Below are positions 1-8,739 of a stretch of DNA of 64,000 nt, piece by piece. Numbering within the stretch: the first letter of the stretch is position 1; every line of letters starts with the position of its first letter. The notes under the pieces are model-generated. The model worked only from the letters and a program-made list of their open reading frames with translations, made no database searches and had not been told where the DNA came from. The stretch lies in the NCBI RefSeq assembly GCF_020181615.1, contig NZ_CP084029.1, positions 1,413,043 to 1,477,042 of the forward strand, read 5' to 3'. The position numbers were made by a program, and so were the translations under genes. Origin of the DNA: [Mycobacterium] crassicus (lineage in GTDB: Bacteria > Actinomycetota > Actinomycetes > Mycobacteriales > Mycobacteriaceae).

Positions 1-809
1 CCGTCGGGCATGACGACCTTGGTTCCGGCGGTGACGTAGAGCCCGGCCTCGATCACGCAGTCGTCGCCCAGTGGGATGCCCAGCCCCGAGTTGGCCCCGA
101 GCAGGCACCGCTTGCCGATCGAAATCACCTGGGTCCCACCGCCGGACAGGGTGCCCATAATGGACGCGCCGCCGCCGACGTCGGAGCCGTCCCCGACCAC
201 CACGCCGGCCGAGATGCGGCCCTCCACCATCGAGGTGCCCAACGTTCCGGCGTTGAAGTTGACGAATCCCTCGTGCATCACCGTGGTCCCGGTGGCCAGG
301 TGCGCGCCCAGGCGCACCCGGTCGGCGTCGGCGATACGCACGCCGGACGGCAGTACGTAGTCGACCATGCGGGGGAACTTGTCCACGCCGTAGACGGTCA
401 CCGGGCCGCGCCGGCGCAGCCGGGCCCGCACCGACTCGAAGCCCTCGACCGCGCACGGCCCGTGATTGGTCCACACCACATTGGTCAGCACCCCGAACAG
501 GCCGCCTGCGTTCAGGCCGTGCGGAGCCACCAGCCGGTGCGAGAGCAGGTGCAGCCGCAGGTAGGCGTCGTAGGCGTCGGCGGCCGGGTCGTCCAGCGAA
601 CCGATCGCCGTCCGTACCGCCACCACCTCGGTGCCGCGGTCCTCGTCGCGGCCGAGCAGCCCGGCCAGCTCGGCGGGCACGTCGGCGGCGGCAAGGCGGG
701 TGGTCCCGGGCTTTTCCGGGCCGTCCAACTCCGGTGCGGGAAACCAGGTGTCGAGCACAGATCCGTCCGCGGCCAGCGTCGCCACACCGACGCCCGAAGC
801 TCTAGTCAC
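1..809 (-). CDS. dapD: 2,3,4,5-tetrahydropyridine-2,6-dicarboxylate N-succinyltransferase, 3' part cut by window edge
   Basis: DapD transfers a succinyl group from succinyl-CoA to tetrahydrodipicolinate in the lysine/meso-diaminopimelate pathway that feeds peptidoglycan. The visible 269 residues start [12 protein letters not shown] and run into a left-handed beta-helix pattern of hexapeptides ([20 protein letters not shown], then [21 protein letters not shown]), typical of this trimeric acyltransferase. The family is about 317 residues, so roughly 48 C-terminal residues lie left of the window. The GTG start at 809 is supported by a TAGCCT box (817-822) seven bases upstream, which implies a leaderless mRNA. 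It diverges from dapE, the next-but-one enzyme of the pathway. Identification is secure. Confidence 0.93.
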   Translation of the reverse strand, partial: MTRASGVGVATLAADGSVLDTWFPAPELDGPEKPGTTRLAAADVPAELAGLLGRDEDRGTEVVAVRTAIGSLDDPAADAYDAYLRLHLLSHRLVAPHGLNAGGLFGVLTNVVWTNHGPCAVEGFESVRARLRRRGPVTVYGVDKFPRMVDYVLPSGVRIADADRVRLGAHLATGTTVMHEGFVNFNAGTLGTSMVEGRISAGVVVGDGSDVGGGASIMGTLSGGGTQVISIGKRCLLGANSGLGIPLGDDCVIEAGLYVTAGTKVVMPD

Positions 810-816
810 GCCGGTC

Positions 817-822
817 AGGCTA
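817..822 (-). promoter_or_regulatory. -10 box of dapD, leaderless
   Basis: TAGCCT on the minus strand lies 7 bases before the GTG at 809. The mycobacterial TANNNT pattern at this spacing puts the transcript start at or next to the start codon. No clear -35 is visible. Confidence 0.5.
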
Positions 823-841
823 CGTTCTTTCGGCGAACAGT

Positions 842-861
842 CCCCCAGCGGGGGTGCCCCC
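842..861. other. C5/G5/C5 inverted repeat in the dapD-dapE divergent region
   Basis: CCCCC (842-846), GGGGG (850-854) and CCCCC (857-861) lie in a row, so the G-run can pair with either C-run. It sits midway between the two leaderless promoters. It may be a dispersed GC-rich mycobacterial repeat or a structured divergent-promoter element. Its function is unknown. Confidence 0.35.
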
Positions 862-930
862 AGCAAAAGTCCCCGACACGCCCGAAGGGAGGGCACTTTC
901 GCGTCTGCTCGGCGTGCGAAACGCACCCAC

Positions 931-936
931 TAGGCT
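931..936 (+). promoter_or_regulatory. -10 box of dapE, leaderless
   Basis: TAGGCT lies 6 bases before the GTG at 943, as expected for a leaderless transcript. It faces the dapD promoter, so the two lysine-pathway genes share a 133-bp divergent control region. Confidence 0.5.
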
Positions 937-942
937 GGGCCC

Positions 943-2016
943 GTGCTGGACCTGCGCTCCGACCCGATCGCGCTGACCGCGGCGCTGGTCGACATACCCA
1001 GTGAATCGCGGCACGAAGCGCGGATCGCCGACGAGGTGGAGGCCGCGCTGCGGGCGCAGTTGCCTCCCGCTTTGGGCTTCGAGATCGTCCGCGACGGCGA
1101 CGCCGTGCTGGCCCGCACCCGGCTGGGCCGCCCGACCCGGGTGCTGTTGGCCGGGCACCTCGACACCGTGCCGGCGGCCGGCAATGTTCCCAGCAGGCGG
1201 GACGGCGACGTGCTGCACGGCTGCGGGACCGTCGACATGAAGTCCGGCGACGCCGTGTTCCTGCATCTGGCCGCCACCGTCACCGATCCCGCCCACGACC
1301 TCACCCTGGTCTTCTACGACTGCGAGGAGATCGACGCGGCGGCCAACGGCCTGGGCCGTATCGAACGCAACCTGCCGGACTGGCTGGCGGCCGACCTCGC
1401 CGTGCTCGGTGAGCCGACCGGCGGCTACATCGAGGCGGGCTGCCAGGGCACCCTGCGCGTCGTCGTCAGCGCAGCCGGCACTCGGGCGCATTCGGCGCGA
1501 TCCTGGCTGGGCGACAACGCTATTCACAAATTGGGGGCGGTGCTGGACCGGCTGGCCGCCTACCGGCCGCGCGATGTCGACATCGACGGCTGCGTCTACC
1601 GCGAGGGCCTCTCGGCGGTCCGCATCGACGGCGGGGTGGCCGGCAACGTCATTCCCGACGCCGCGAGCGTCACGGTGAACTTCCGGTTCGCCCCGGACCG
1701 CAGCCTCGCCGAGGCGCTGGCCCACGTGCGTGGGGTGTTCGACGGGCTGGACGTGACGATCGAGCAGACCGACGGCGCCGCCGGCGCGCTGCCGGGACTC
1801 ACCGCACCCGCCGCGGCCGGACTGGTGGCCGCCGCCGACGGCCGGGTGCGGGCCAAGTACGGCTGGACCGACGTGTCCCGGTTCGCCGCCCGCGGCATTC
1901 CCGCGGTCAACTACGGCCCCGGTGATCCGAACCTCGCACACACCGTCGACGAGCGGGTGCCGGTCGAGCAGATCACCGCCGTCGCCGAGCTGTTGCGCGG
2001 CTTCCTCAGCGCTTAG
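943..2016 (+). CDS. dapE: Succinyl-diaminopimelate desuccinylase
   Basis: DapE hydrolyses N-succinyl-LL-diaminopimelate to LL-diaminopimelate and succinate, a late step of the lysine/DAP pathway in the cytoplasm. The 357-residue protein has the M20 metallopeptidase layout. The metal-binding HLDTVPAA is near residue 67. [12 protein letters not shown] follows with the bridging Asp, and DCEEID supplies the catalytic and metal Glu pair. [15 protein letters not shown] stretch marks the dimerisation lid. A C-terminal His is seen in [11 protein letters not shown]. The GTG start at 943 fits the leaderless -10 box. Its stop overlaps the convergent stop of the following ATPase gene by four bases. Confidence 0.93.
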   Translation: MLDLRSDPIALTAALVDIPSESRHEARIADEVEAALRAQLPPALGFEIVRDGDAVLARTRLGRPTRVLLAGHLDTVPAAGNVPSRRDGDVLHGCGTVDMKSGDAVFLHLAATVTDPAHDLTLVFYDCEEIDAAANGLGRIERNLPDWLAADLAVLGEPTGGYIEAGCQGTLRVVVSAAGTRAHSARSWLGDNAIHKLGAVLDRLAAYRPRDVDIDGCVYREGLSAVRIDGGVAGNVIPDAASVTVNFRFAPDRSLAEALAHVRGVFDGLDVTIEQTDGAAGALPGLTAPAAAGLVAAADGRVRAKYGWTDVSRFAARGIPAVNYGPGDPNLAHTVDERVPVEQITAVAELLRGFLSA

Positions 2017-4028
2017 CGCACCTGGGCCCGGGCCAACGCGGCCCGGCCGAACGCGCAGTCCACCTCGCCGCACAGCCGCGCCAGCGAATCGACGGCCCGG
2101 GCATCGCCGAGCCGGGCCGAGGTGTCCCAGGCCTGTAGCGCCACCGCCGATTGTCCGGTGCGCTCGGCCATCGCGGCGGCGTTGCGTGCGGCGGTGATCG
2201 CGCCGTGCTGGTCACGCACACTGGCCAGCTGCCAAGCCCGGGCCATGCCCAACTCCGGGGCGAACAACGCCGATTTCGTCCCGTGCCGGGATTCAGCTCG
2301 GCTCAATGCCTTTGCCGCGCCGGCGATATCGGATTGACGGGCCAGCGCGGTGGCCAACAGGGTCAGCGACAGCGGGCCCCAGGAGTAACCGGTGCGATCC
2401 AGGGTGGCCGCGGCCGGCCGCAGCAGCTGCGCCGCGGCGTCGAAGTCGTCCGCGGCCAACAACACGTGTGCCACCAGTACCTCGCCGATCGCTCGTCCGG
2501 GTTGCTGAAGTTCGGCGAAATCGGTGAACTGCCAAGCGAGTTCGCGGGCCTCGGCGAGCCGGTCGGTCATCAGCATCACGGTGATCTCGGCCAGTCCGAT
2601 GGTGAAGCGCAGCAGCCCGGGATGTTCGGCGTCCAGGGCGCGGCGCGCATGCGGCCCGACGTCGTCGAACCGGCCGGCCCGCGCCGCACACAGGGCCGCG
2701 GCGCTGCCCGCCCAGGCCACCGCCATGTCGTCGGCGGCCGGGTCGGCCAGCACGGCGGCAGCGGCCTCGGCGGCCCGGCCGATGTTGCCGGCGTTCATCG
2801 CGAAGGTGGCGCCCAGTGCGTCCAGGGTGATCCGGGGGCCGGGGCCGGCGACCCGGCCGCGGGTGGTGGCCAGGAACGCGGTGGCGCGTTCGGGTTCGCC
2901 CAGCATGAAGAACTGGTTGGCGGCGCGCGGTAGCGCCCAGGCCATCAACTCCGGCTCGGTGAGCCCGGCCGGGTCCACCTCGGACAGCTCGGCGTCGGCG
3001 TCGCGTCCGCGGCCCTGCCACCCCAGTGCATGGGCCAGGGCCAACCGGGCGGGCAGCCCGCCGTCACGGTCCAGGGCGCTGCGCGCCAGGCGCTCGCCCA
3101 GGTTCACGTCCCCCAGTCGCAGGGCCTGCGCGGCGGCGGCCACCACCTGCTCCACCGGCTGGGGCGCGTCGCTGTCGGCAGCCAGCGCCGCCACCCGCAG
3201 TTGCTCGCCGACGTGCTCGCCCGGCCCGGCCAACCCGACCAGGTCGGTACGCAGTCGGCGGGCACCGCCGGCGCCCAGCGCCGCCAGCGCCCGTTCGGCG
3301 AACAGCGGGTGAGCGGTGTAGACCACCGGATCGGGGCCGGCGCCGCCCCGGCGCCGGGTCTCCACCGCGCCGAGTTCCTCGGCCAGTCGCACCGCGTCGT
3401 CGCCGGCCAGCGCACTCAGGACGGCCGGCGACAGCGGTTCGAGGACGGCCAGGTAGTCCAGCGCCGCACGGGCGGCGGGCGGCAGTTCGGCCAGGAAGGC
3501 GTCGACGTCCGGGGCGGCACCGGTGGGCTCCGCGGCGACGTCGATGCGGGTCAGCAGATCGTCGCCCCACAGGGCGGCCACCGGTGCCGGGGCATTCGCA
3601 TCGGTCCGGCCGGTGACGATCATCCGGGCCTCGCCGGCCAGGGCCAGCTGGTAGATCAGCGTCGCGGACAGGATGTCGAGGTGATGTGCGTCGTCGACGA
3701 TCAGCAGCAGCTCGGATCCGCCCCCGGTCAGCGAGGCCCGCGCCGCCCGCAGCAGCGCGGCGGGCTTGCCGATCTCGGCGATCCGGATCAGGTGGCCCAC
3801 GGCGCCGAACGGCACTCTCGCCTCCGCGGGGGTGCCGATCACCCAGCGCAGCAGGGTGCCCGGGTGGCGGCGGGCATGGTCTTCGGCGGCCAGCCGGGCC
3901 AGCGTGGACTTGCCGCACCCGTCCGGGCCGAGCACTACGGCGCCGGCCCGCGCCCCGTCGGCGTCGAGTGCCTCGGTGAGCCGGTGCAGGGCCGCCGAAT
4001 GTTCGGGGACATTCCACCGGACCGGCAT
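2013..4028 (-). CDS. AAA-type ATPase with alpha-helical repeat region (Rv1204c-like)
   Basis: A 671-residue cytoplasmic protein of unknown role. A Walker A motif, GPDGCGKST, lies near residues 34-42 and a Walker [12 protein letters not shown], near residues 105-115, followed by a sensor-like MIVTGRTDA. The layout resembles the STAND/MalT-like ATPase core of large LuxR (LAL) regulators. The C-terminal 400 residues are Ala/Leu-rich helical repeats, but no C-terminal LuxR helix-turn-helix is present. The protein ends at ALARAQVR, overlapping the dapE stop. The ATG at 4028 is preceded by TAAAAT with 7 bases between. It matches the position of M. tuberculosis Rv1204c, which as I recall is shorter. 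Function is not assignable beyond ATP-dependent signalling or chaperone-like activity. Confidence 0.75.
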   Translation of the reverse strand: MPVRWNVPEHSAALHRLTEALDADGARAGAVVLGPDGCGKSTLARLAAEDHARRHPGTLLRWVIGTPAEARVPFGAVGHLIRIAEIGKPAALLRAARASLTGGGSELLLIVDDAHHLDILSATLIYQLALAGEARMIVTGRTDANAPAPVAALWGDDLLTRIDVAAEPTGAAPDVDAFLAELPPAARAALDYLAVLEPLSPAVLSALAGDDAVRLAEELGAVETRRRGGAGPDPVVYTAHPLFAERALAALGAGGARRLRTDLVGLAGPGEHVGEQLRVAALAADSDAPQPVEQVVAAAAQALRLGDVNLGERLARSALDRDGGLPARLALAHALGWQGRGRDADAELSEVDPAGLTEPELMAWALPRAANQFFMLGEPERATAFLATTRGRVAGPGPRITLDALGATFAMNAGNIGRAAEAAAAVLADPAADDMAVAWAGSAAALCAARAGRFDDVGPHARRALDAEHPGLLRFTIGLAEITVMLMTDRLAEARELAWQFTDFAELQQPGRAIGEVLVAHVLLAADDFDAAAQLLRPAAATLDRTGYSWGPLSLTLLATALARQSDIAGAAKALSRAESRHGTKSALFAPELGMARAWQLASVRDQHGAITAARNAAAMAERTGQSAVALQAWDTSARLGDARAVDSLARLCGEVDCAFGRAALARAQVR

Positions 4029-4035
4029 CGCGCAG

Positions 4036-4041
4036 ATTTTA
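4036..4041 (-). promoter_or_regulatory. -10 box of the AAA ATPase gene, leaderless
   Basis: TAAAAT on the minus strand, 7 bases before the ATG at 4028. It fixes that start codon and points to a leaderless transcript. Confidence 0.55.
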
Positions 4042-4062
4042 CGGTCTGCACCGTCGGCCGGT

Positions 4063-4068
4063 TAGCCT
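4063..4068 (+). promoter_or_regulatory. -10 box of the LOG gene, leaderless
   Basis: TAGCCT lies 7 bases before the GTG at 4076. Together with the opposing TAAAAT box it forms a divergent pair of leaderless promoters inside a 47-bp intergenic region. Confidence 0.55.
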
Positions 4069-4075
4069 TTCGATT

Positions 4076-4639
4076 GTGCGGTCGAATCCCTGGGCGGTCT
4101 GTGTCTACTGTGCATCCGGTCCTACCGATCCCGAGCTGCTGGCGCTGGCCGCGAAGGTCGGAGCCGCGATCGCCGAGCGGGGTTGGACGCTGGTGTGGGG
4201 TGGCGGCAACGTCTCGGCGATGGGCGCGCTCGCCATGGCCGCCCGGGAGCGCGGCGGGCATACCGTCGGGGTGATCCCCAAGGCGCTGTTGCACCGCGAG
4301 GTGGCCGACGTCGACGCCGACGAGCTGATCGTCACCGACACCATGCGGGAGCGCAAGCAGGTCATGGATGAGCGCGCCGATGCGTTTCTGACCCTGCCCG
4401 GCGGGATCGGCACGCTCGAGGAACTGTTCGAAACGTGGACCGGCCGATATCTGGGTCTGCATGACAAGCCGGTGGTCCTGCTGGACACGGCAGGGCATTA
4501 CGACGGCCTGTGGACGTGGCTGGCCGGGCTGCTGGATGCCGGATTCGTGTCCCCGCGGGCGATGGACCGATTGCAGGTTTTCGGTGACCTGGAGGAGGCG
4601 CTGACCGCCTGCTCACCCGGTACCGCTGGTATCGATTAG
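4076..4639 (+). CDS. LOG family protein (cytokinin riboside 5'-monophosphate phosphoribohydrolase)
   Basis: LOG enzymes cleave the ribose-5-phosphate bond of cytokinin nucleotides to give free cytokinin bases. The 187-residue protein carries the diagnostic PGGIGTLEE motif (PGGxGTxxE, residues about 104-112). It also has the preceding catalytic MRERKQVMDERADAF and the N-terminal Rossmann-like VYCASG...LVWGGGNVSAMG, which shows one Asn in place of the more usual Gly at GGG[N/G]xG. It is the counterpart of M. tuberculosis Rv1205, which is known to be degraded by the Pup-proteasome system. The GTG start at 4076 fits the leaderless promoter. The stop codon overlaps the -10 box proposed for fadD6. 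Confidence 0.9.
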   Translation: MRSNPWAVCVYCASGPTDPELLALAAKVGAAIAERGWTLVWGGGNVSAMGALAMAARERGGHTVGVIPKALLHREVADVDADELIVTDTMRERKQVMDERADAFLTLPGGIGTLEELFETWTGRYLGLHDKPVVLLDTAGHYDGLWTWLAGLLDAGFVSPRAMDRLQVFGDLEEALTACSPGTAGID

Positions 4640-4642
4640 GCT
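4637..4642 (+). promoter_or_regulatory. Candidate -10 box for fadD6
   Basis: TAGGCT overlaps the LOG stop codon. Transcription from it would start around 4649, giving fadD6 a leader of about 80 bases that begins at the base of the hairpin 4652-4698. Confidence 0.35.
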
Positions 4643-4651
4643 TTGTTGGCG

Positions 4652-4698
4652 CAGGGCGACCCGCTGCGCGTGGCTTTGCCGCGCTTGCGATCGCCCTG
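4652..4698 (+). promoter_or_regulatory. Two-tier hairpin in the fadD6 leader
   Basis: An outer stem CAGGGCGA (4652-4659) pairs perfectly with TCGCCCTG (4691-4698). An inner stem GCGCG (4666-4670) pairs with CGCGC (4680-4684). The structure lies between the LOG stop and the fadD6 ribosome binding site (GAGGGG, about 4719-4724). It could be an attenuator or a transcript-end stabiliser. No known riboswitch class is recognised. Confidence 0.4.
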
Positions 4699-4729
4699 TC
4701 CAGCGATTTCAGCGAAGCGAGGGGATAGC

Positions 4730-6517
4730 GTGTCCGATCACAACTCCGGTGCCGTCACCCGGGTGGGGCTGTCCGACATCGCGGCCCGGCTGCCCGGGCT
4801 GCTGGGCGATGCACCGTCGATCCTGCGCGGGGTGCGGACCGGGCTGCTGGCCCGGCCCACGTCCACGGCCTCGATCGGCAAGGTCTTTCAGGAGCGTGCC
4901 GCCCGGTTCGGTGACCGGGTCTTCATCCGGTTCGGTGAGCAGCAGCTGACCTACCGTGAAGCCAACGCGACGGTCAACCGCTACGCCGCCGTGCTGACCG
5001 CCCGCGGCGTCGGCCACGGCGACGTCGTGGGGATCATGCTGCGCAACTCGCCCAACGCGGTGCTGATGATGCTGGCCGTCGCCAAATGCGGCGCCGTCGC
5101 AGGGATGCTCAACTACCACCAGCGCGGCGATGTGCTGGCCCACAGCCTCGGCCTGCTCGACGCCAAGCTGCTGGTGTCGGAGTCGGATCTGGTGAGTCCC
5201 GTGCAGGACTGCGGCGCACCCGCCCAGCCGGTGACCATCGAGGAATTGGAGCGGCTGGCCACCACCGCACCCGCCGAGAATCCGGCGTCGGTGTCGGCGG
5301 TGCTGGCCAAGGACACCGCGTTCTACATCTTCACCTCGGGCACCACCGGCTACCCCAAGGCCAGCGTGATGACCCATTACCGGTGGCTGCGGGCACTGGC
5401 CGCCTTCGGCGGGCTCGGGCTGCGACTGCGTGGCAGCGACACCCTGTACTGCTGCCTGCCGCTGTATCACAACAACGCGCTGACGGTCGCGGTCTCCTCG
5501 GTGCTCAACGCCGGTGCGACGCTGGCGCTGGGCACGTCGTTCTCGGCGTCGCGGTTCTGGGACGAGGTGATCCGCTACGACGCGACGGCCTTCGTCTACA
5601 TCGGCGAGGTCTGCCGCTATCTGCTCAACCAGCCGCCCAAGCCGACCGACCGAACCCACAAGGTGCGGGTGGCGTGCGGCAACGGCCTGCGGCCGGAGAT
5701 CTGGGACGAGTTCACCGAGCGGTTCGGGATCAGCCGGATCTGCGAGTTCTACGCCGCCAGCGAGGGCAACACCGCGTTCCTCAACATCTTGAGCGTGCCC
5801 GGCAGCGTCGGGGTCAACCCGATGCCGCTGGCCTACGTGGCGTACGACCCCGACACCGGGCAGCCGCTGCGCGACGAGCAGGGCTGGGTGCGCCGGGTGC
5901 CCTCCGGCCAGCCCGGACTGCTGTTGTCCCCGGTGAGCAAACTGTCACCGTTCGACGGGTACACCGATCCGGAAGCCACCGAGAAGAAGTTGGTGCGCAA
6001 CGCATTCAAGAGCGGTGACTGCTGGTTCAACACCGGCGACCTGATGCGCCCGCAGGGCATGGGACACGCCGCCTTCGCCGACCGGCTCGGCGACACCTTC
6101 CGATGGAAGGGCGAGAACGTCGCCACCACCCAGGTCGAGGCGGCGCTGGACGCCGACGAGTCGGTCGAGGAGTGCGCCGTCTACGGCGTCGAGGTCGCCG
6201 ACACCGGTGGCCGGGCCGGGATGGCGGCGGTCAAACTGCACGAGGGCGCGACGTTCGACGGCCAGGGCCTGGCTGCCGTCGTCGCCGACCGGCTGCCGTC
6301 CTATGCGGTCCCGCTGTTCGTGCGGGTGGTGGAGTCGCTGGAGCACACCACGACCTTCAAGAGCCGCAAGGTGGAACTGCGCGAGCAGGGCTACGGCGCC
6401 GACGGATGCGTCATCGACGACCCGTTGTACGTGCTGTCCGGTCGGGCGGAGGGCTACGTGCCCTACTACGCCGGCTACCCCGGCGAAGTAGCCGCCGGTA
6501 AGCGACCGCAGGGCTGA
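4730..6517 (+). CDS. fadD6: Long-chain fatty acid-CoA ligase FadD6
   Basis: FadD6 activates long-chain fatty acids to acyl-CoA through an acyl-adenylate. It is a membrane-associated very-long-chain acyl-CoA synthetase-type (FATP-like) enzyme. The ATP/AMP motif YIFTSGTTGYPKAS lies near residue 205. It is followed by the FATP-type FYAASEGNTAFLN, the GDLMRPQGMGHAAFADRLGDTFRWKGENVATTQVE hinge and adenylate region, and a C-terminal TFKSRKVELREQGY. The start is taken as GTG 4730 (VSDHNSG), preceded by GAGGGG at a usable distance. That gives 595 residues, close to the 597 I recall for the M. tuberculosis protein. A longer in-frame start at 4643 would have to read through the leader hairpin and is less likely. 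Confidence 0.92.
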   Translation: MSDHNSGAVTRVGLSDIAARLPGLLGDAPSILRGVRTGLLARPTSTASIGKVFQERAARFGDRVFIRFGEQQLTYREANATVNRYAAVLTARGVGHGDVVGIMLRNSPNAVLMMLAVAKCGAVAGMLNYHQRGDVLAHSLGLLDAKLLVSESDLVSPVQDCGAPAQPVTIEELERLATTAPAENPASVSAVLAKDTAFYIFTSGTTGYPKASVMTHYRWLRALAAFGGLGLRLRGSDTLYCCLPLYHNNALTVAVSSVLNAGATLALGTSFSASRFWDEVIRYDATAFVYIGEVCRYLLNQPPKPTDRTHKVRVACGNGLRPEIWDEFTERFGISRICEFYAASEGNTAFLNILSVPGSVGVNPMPLAYVAYDPDTGQPLRDEQGWVRRVPSGQPGLLLSPVSKLSPFDGYTDPEATEKKLVRNAFKSGDCWFNTGDLMRPQGMGHAAFADRLGDTFRWKGENVATTQVEAALDADESVEECAVYGVEVADTGGRAGMAAVKLHEGATFDGQGLAAVVADRLPSYAVPLFVRVVESLEHTTTFKSRKVELREQGYGADGCVIDDPLYVLSGRAEGYVPYYAGYPGEVAAGKRPQG

Positions 6518-6553
6518 GTCGGCAGGCGGGACATCACCGGGCACCATAGAACC

Positions 6554-7429
6554 GTGCAGTCCCTCTTCTGCGGTCGTCCGGTGGCGGCCGATCGCGCGCT
6601 GATCATGGCGATCGTCAACCGCACCCCGGACTCGTTCTACGACGCCGGCGCCACCTTCAGCGACGAGGCGGCCAAGTCCGCGGTGCACGCCGCGGTGGCC
6701 GACGGCGCCGACGTCATCGACGTCGGTGGGGTCAAAGCGGGGCCGGGGGAGACCGTCGACGCCGACACCGAGACCGCCCGGGTGGTTCCGTTCATCGAAT
6801 GGCTGCGCAGCGCCTACCCGGACCAGCTGATCAGCGTCGACACCTGGCGCTCGGAGGTTGCCAAACGCGCCTGCGCGGCCGGCGCCGACCTGATCAACGA
6901 CACCTGGGGCGGGGTCGACCCGGCGCTGCCGGCCGTCGCCGCGGAGTTCGGCGCCGGCCTGGTCTGTTCGCACACCGGGGGCGCGCGACCGCGCACCCGC
7001 CCGTTCCGGGTCAGTTACGGCACCAGCGTCGACGGGGTGGTGGAGGCGGTGATCAATGAGGTCACCGCGGCCGCCCAGCGGGCGGTGGCGGCCGGGGTCG
7101 CGCGTGACCGCGTGCTGATCGATCCCACCCATGATTTCGGCAAGAACACCTTCCACGGGCTAGCGTTATTACGAAACACGGAGAAGTTGGTCAGTACCGG
7201 TTGGCCGGTGCTGATGGCGCTCTCCAACAAAGACTTCGTCGGTGAGACCCTCGGCGTGGGTCTGACCGAGCGATTGGAAGGAACGTTGGCGGCCACCGCG
7301 TTGGCGGCAGCCGCCGGTGCCCGGATGTTTCGGGTACACGAGGTCGGGCCGACCCGGCGCGTGCTGGAGATGGTCGCATCCATCCAGGGCGTACGGGCTC
7401 CGACCCGCACAGTAAGGGGACTTGCATGA
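6554..7429 (+). CDS. folP2: Dihydropteroate synthase-like protein FolP2
   Basis: A paralogue of dihydropteroate synthase. The 291 residues adopt the DHPS TIM-barrel pattern: MAIVNRTPDSFYD, VIDVGGVKAGPGE, ISVDTWRSEVAKRA, LINDTWGG, and a Lys-containing MALSNKDFVGE. The pterin/PABA loop reads DVGGVKAGPGE rather than the DVGGESTRPG of functional DHPS. That matches mycobacterial FolP2, which has been reported to lack normal DHPS activity. The GTG start at 6554 gives the usual length. It overlaps gpgS by four bases (ATGA), so the two are almost certainly cotranscribed and translationally coupled. Confidence 0.9.
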   Translation: MQSLFCGRPVAADRALIMAIVNRTPDSFYDAGATFSDEAAKSAVHAAVADGADVIDVGGVKAGPGETVDADTETARVVPFIEWLRSAYPDQLISVDTWRSEVAKRACAAGADLINDTWGGVDPALPAVAAEFGAGLVCSHTGGARPRTRPFRVSYGTSVDGVVEAVINEVTAAAQRAVAAGVARDRVLIDPTHDFGKNTFHGLALLRNTEKLVSTGWPVLMALSNKDFVGETLGVGLTERLEGTLAATALAAAAGARMFRVHEVGPTRRVLEMVASIQGVRAPTRTVRGLA

Positions 7430-8373
7430 CCGACCTGGTCGCGGGGCTGGGTGACACCCGGCTGGCCGGGCGCACCTGGAGCCGTCCGGACTGGACGGTT
7501 GCCGAGTTGCTGGCGGCGAAGGCCAAGACGGGTAACACCATCTCGGTGGTGCTGCCCGCGCTGAACGAGCAGGCGACCATCGAATCGGTCATCGACAGCA
7601 TCACTCCGCTGGTCGACAACCTGGTCGACGAGTTGATCGTGCTGGACTCCGGCTCCACCGACGACACCGAGATCCGCTCCATCGCGGCCGGTGCCCGGGT
7701 GGTCAGCCGCGAGCAGGCGGTCCCGGAGGTCGCACCGCAGCCCGGCAAGGGCGAAGCCCTGTGGCGTTCCCTGGCCGCGACCAGTGGCGACATCGTGGTG
7801 TTCGTCGACTCCGACCTGATCGACCCCGACCCGATGTTCGTACCCAAGCTGGTCGGGCCCCTGCTCACCGGCGACGGCGTGCACCTGGTGAAGGGTTTCT
7901 ATCGGCGGCCGCTGAAGGTCAACGGCACCGAGGACGCCACCGGGGGTGGCCGGGTCACCGAGTTGGTCGCCCGGCCGCTGCTGACCGCGCTGCGCCCCGA
8001 CCTGGGGGCCGTGCTGCAACCGCTGGGCGGTGAATACGCGGGCAGTCGCGAACTGTTGGCGTCGGTGCCGTTCGCGCCCGGCTACGGGGTGGAGATCGGA
8101 TTGCTGATCGACACCTACGACCGGCTGGGCCTGGAGGCGATCGCCCAGGTCAACCTGGGGGTGCGCGCACACCGCAACCGCCCGCTGGCCGAGTTGGCCG
8201 TGATGAGCCGCCAGGTGGTCGCCACCCTGCTGTCACGCTGTGGTGTTCCCGACTCCGGGGTGGGCCTGACCCAGTACGTAGCCGACGGTCCGGACGGTAT
8301 GGACTACCTGCCGCGCACCACGCCGCTGTCGCTGGTCGACCGGCCACCGATGAACACGCTGCGCCAGCGCTGA
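7426..8373 (+). CDS. gpgS: Glucosyl-3-phosphoglycerate synthase
   Basis: GpgS transfers glucose from (U/A)DP-glucose to 3-phosphoglycerate, the first step of methylglucose lipopolysaccharide synthesis. The 315-residue GT81 enzyme shows the GT-A nucleotide-binding stretch VVLPALNEQATIESV near residues 41-55. The metal-binding DxD is VDSD (Asp128 and Asp130). Acceptor and loop residues appear in GFYRRPLKVNG and GGRVTELVARPLL, and GYGVEIGLLID follows. It is coupled to folP2 by a 4-bp overlap, as in other mycobacteria. The C-terminus, RPPMNTLRQR, is family-typical. Confidence 0.94.
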   Translation: MTDLVAGLGDTRLAGRTWSRPDWTVAELLAAKAKTGNTISVVLPALNEQATIESVIDSITPLVDNLVDELIVLDSGSTDDTEIRSIAAGARVVSREQAVPEVAPQPGKGEALWRSLAATSGDIVVFVDSDLIDPDPMFVPKLVGPLLTGDGVHLVKGFYRRPLKVNGTEDATGGGRVTELVARPLLTALRPDLGAVLQPLGGEYAGSRELLASVPFAPGYGVEIGLLIDTYDRLGLEAIAQVNLGVRAHRNRPLAELAVMSRQVVATLLSRCGVPDSGVGLTQYVADGPDGMDYLPRTTPLSLVDRPPMNTLRQR

Positions 8374-8427
8374 CCCCGGAGGTCACCAAAGCCCCACTGC
8401 GCGTCTCGATGAGGCACTATCGATGCC

Positions 8428-8739
8428 GTGACACTGGTGTTGCTCTATCTCGTCGTGCTCGGCCTCACCGCACTGCTGCTGTTCGGTCTGGCGAGTGTGC
8501 TGTTCGGCCGGGGCGAACAGCTGCCGCCGTTGCCACGCGCCACGACCGCGACCATGCTGCCGGCCTCCGGCGTCACCGGCGCCGATGTCGAGGCGGTCAA
8601 GTTCTCCCAGGTGCTGCGCGGCTACAACACCGGCGAGGTCGATTGGGTGCTGGATCGCTTGGGCACTGAGCTCGACCAGCTGCGTGGACAGCTCGCCGCC
8701 GCGCAGGCGGCTGCCACCAATCCGTCGGGCCCGAGGTGA
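8428..8739 (+). CDS. Small membrane protein with DivIVA-like domain
   Basis: A 103-residue protein matching the position of Rv1209. Residues 4-26 (VLLYLVVLGLTALLLFGLASVLF) form one transmembrane helix. Residues about 54-85 (ADVEAVKFSQVLRGYNTGEVDWVLDRLGTELDQL) match the short DivIVA N-terminal motif. There F-x-x-x-L-R-G-Y-x-x-x-x-V-D normally gives membrane binding and coiled-coil assembly, so a role at the cell envelope or pole is likely but unproven. The GTG at 8428 is the only good start before the helix. The tail overlaps tag by four bases. Confidence 0.8.
   Translation: MTLVLLYLVVLGLTALLLFGLASVLFGRGEQLPPLPRATTATMLPASGVTGADVEAVKFSQVLRGYNTGEVDWVLDRLGTELDQLRGQLAAAQAAATNPSGPR

Noticed and set aside
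820..2073. Long open frames on the strand opposite dapE and many other genes
   Set aside because: They are shadows of high-GC codon bias: His/Arg/Gly-rich translations with no family motifs, lying over well-identified genes.
4643..4729. Upstream in-frame extension of fadD6
   Set aside because: It would read through the leader hairpin and has no ribosome site; GTG 4730 has one and gives the family length.
6554..7429. FolP2 as a second functional dihydropteroate synthase
   Set aside because: The substrate loop lacks the S-T-R-P-G residues, matching the mycobacterial paralogue reported not to have normal DHPS activity.
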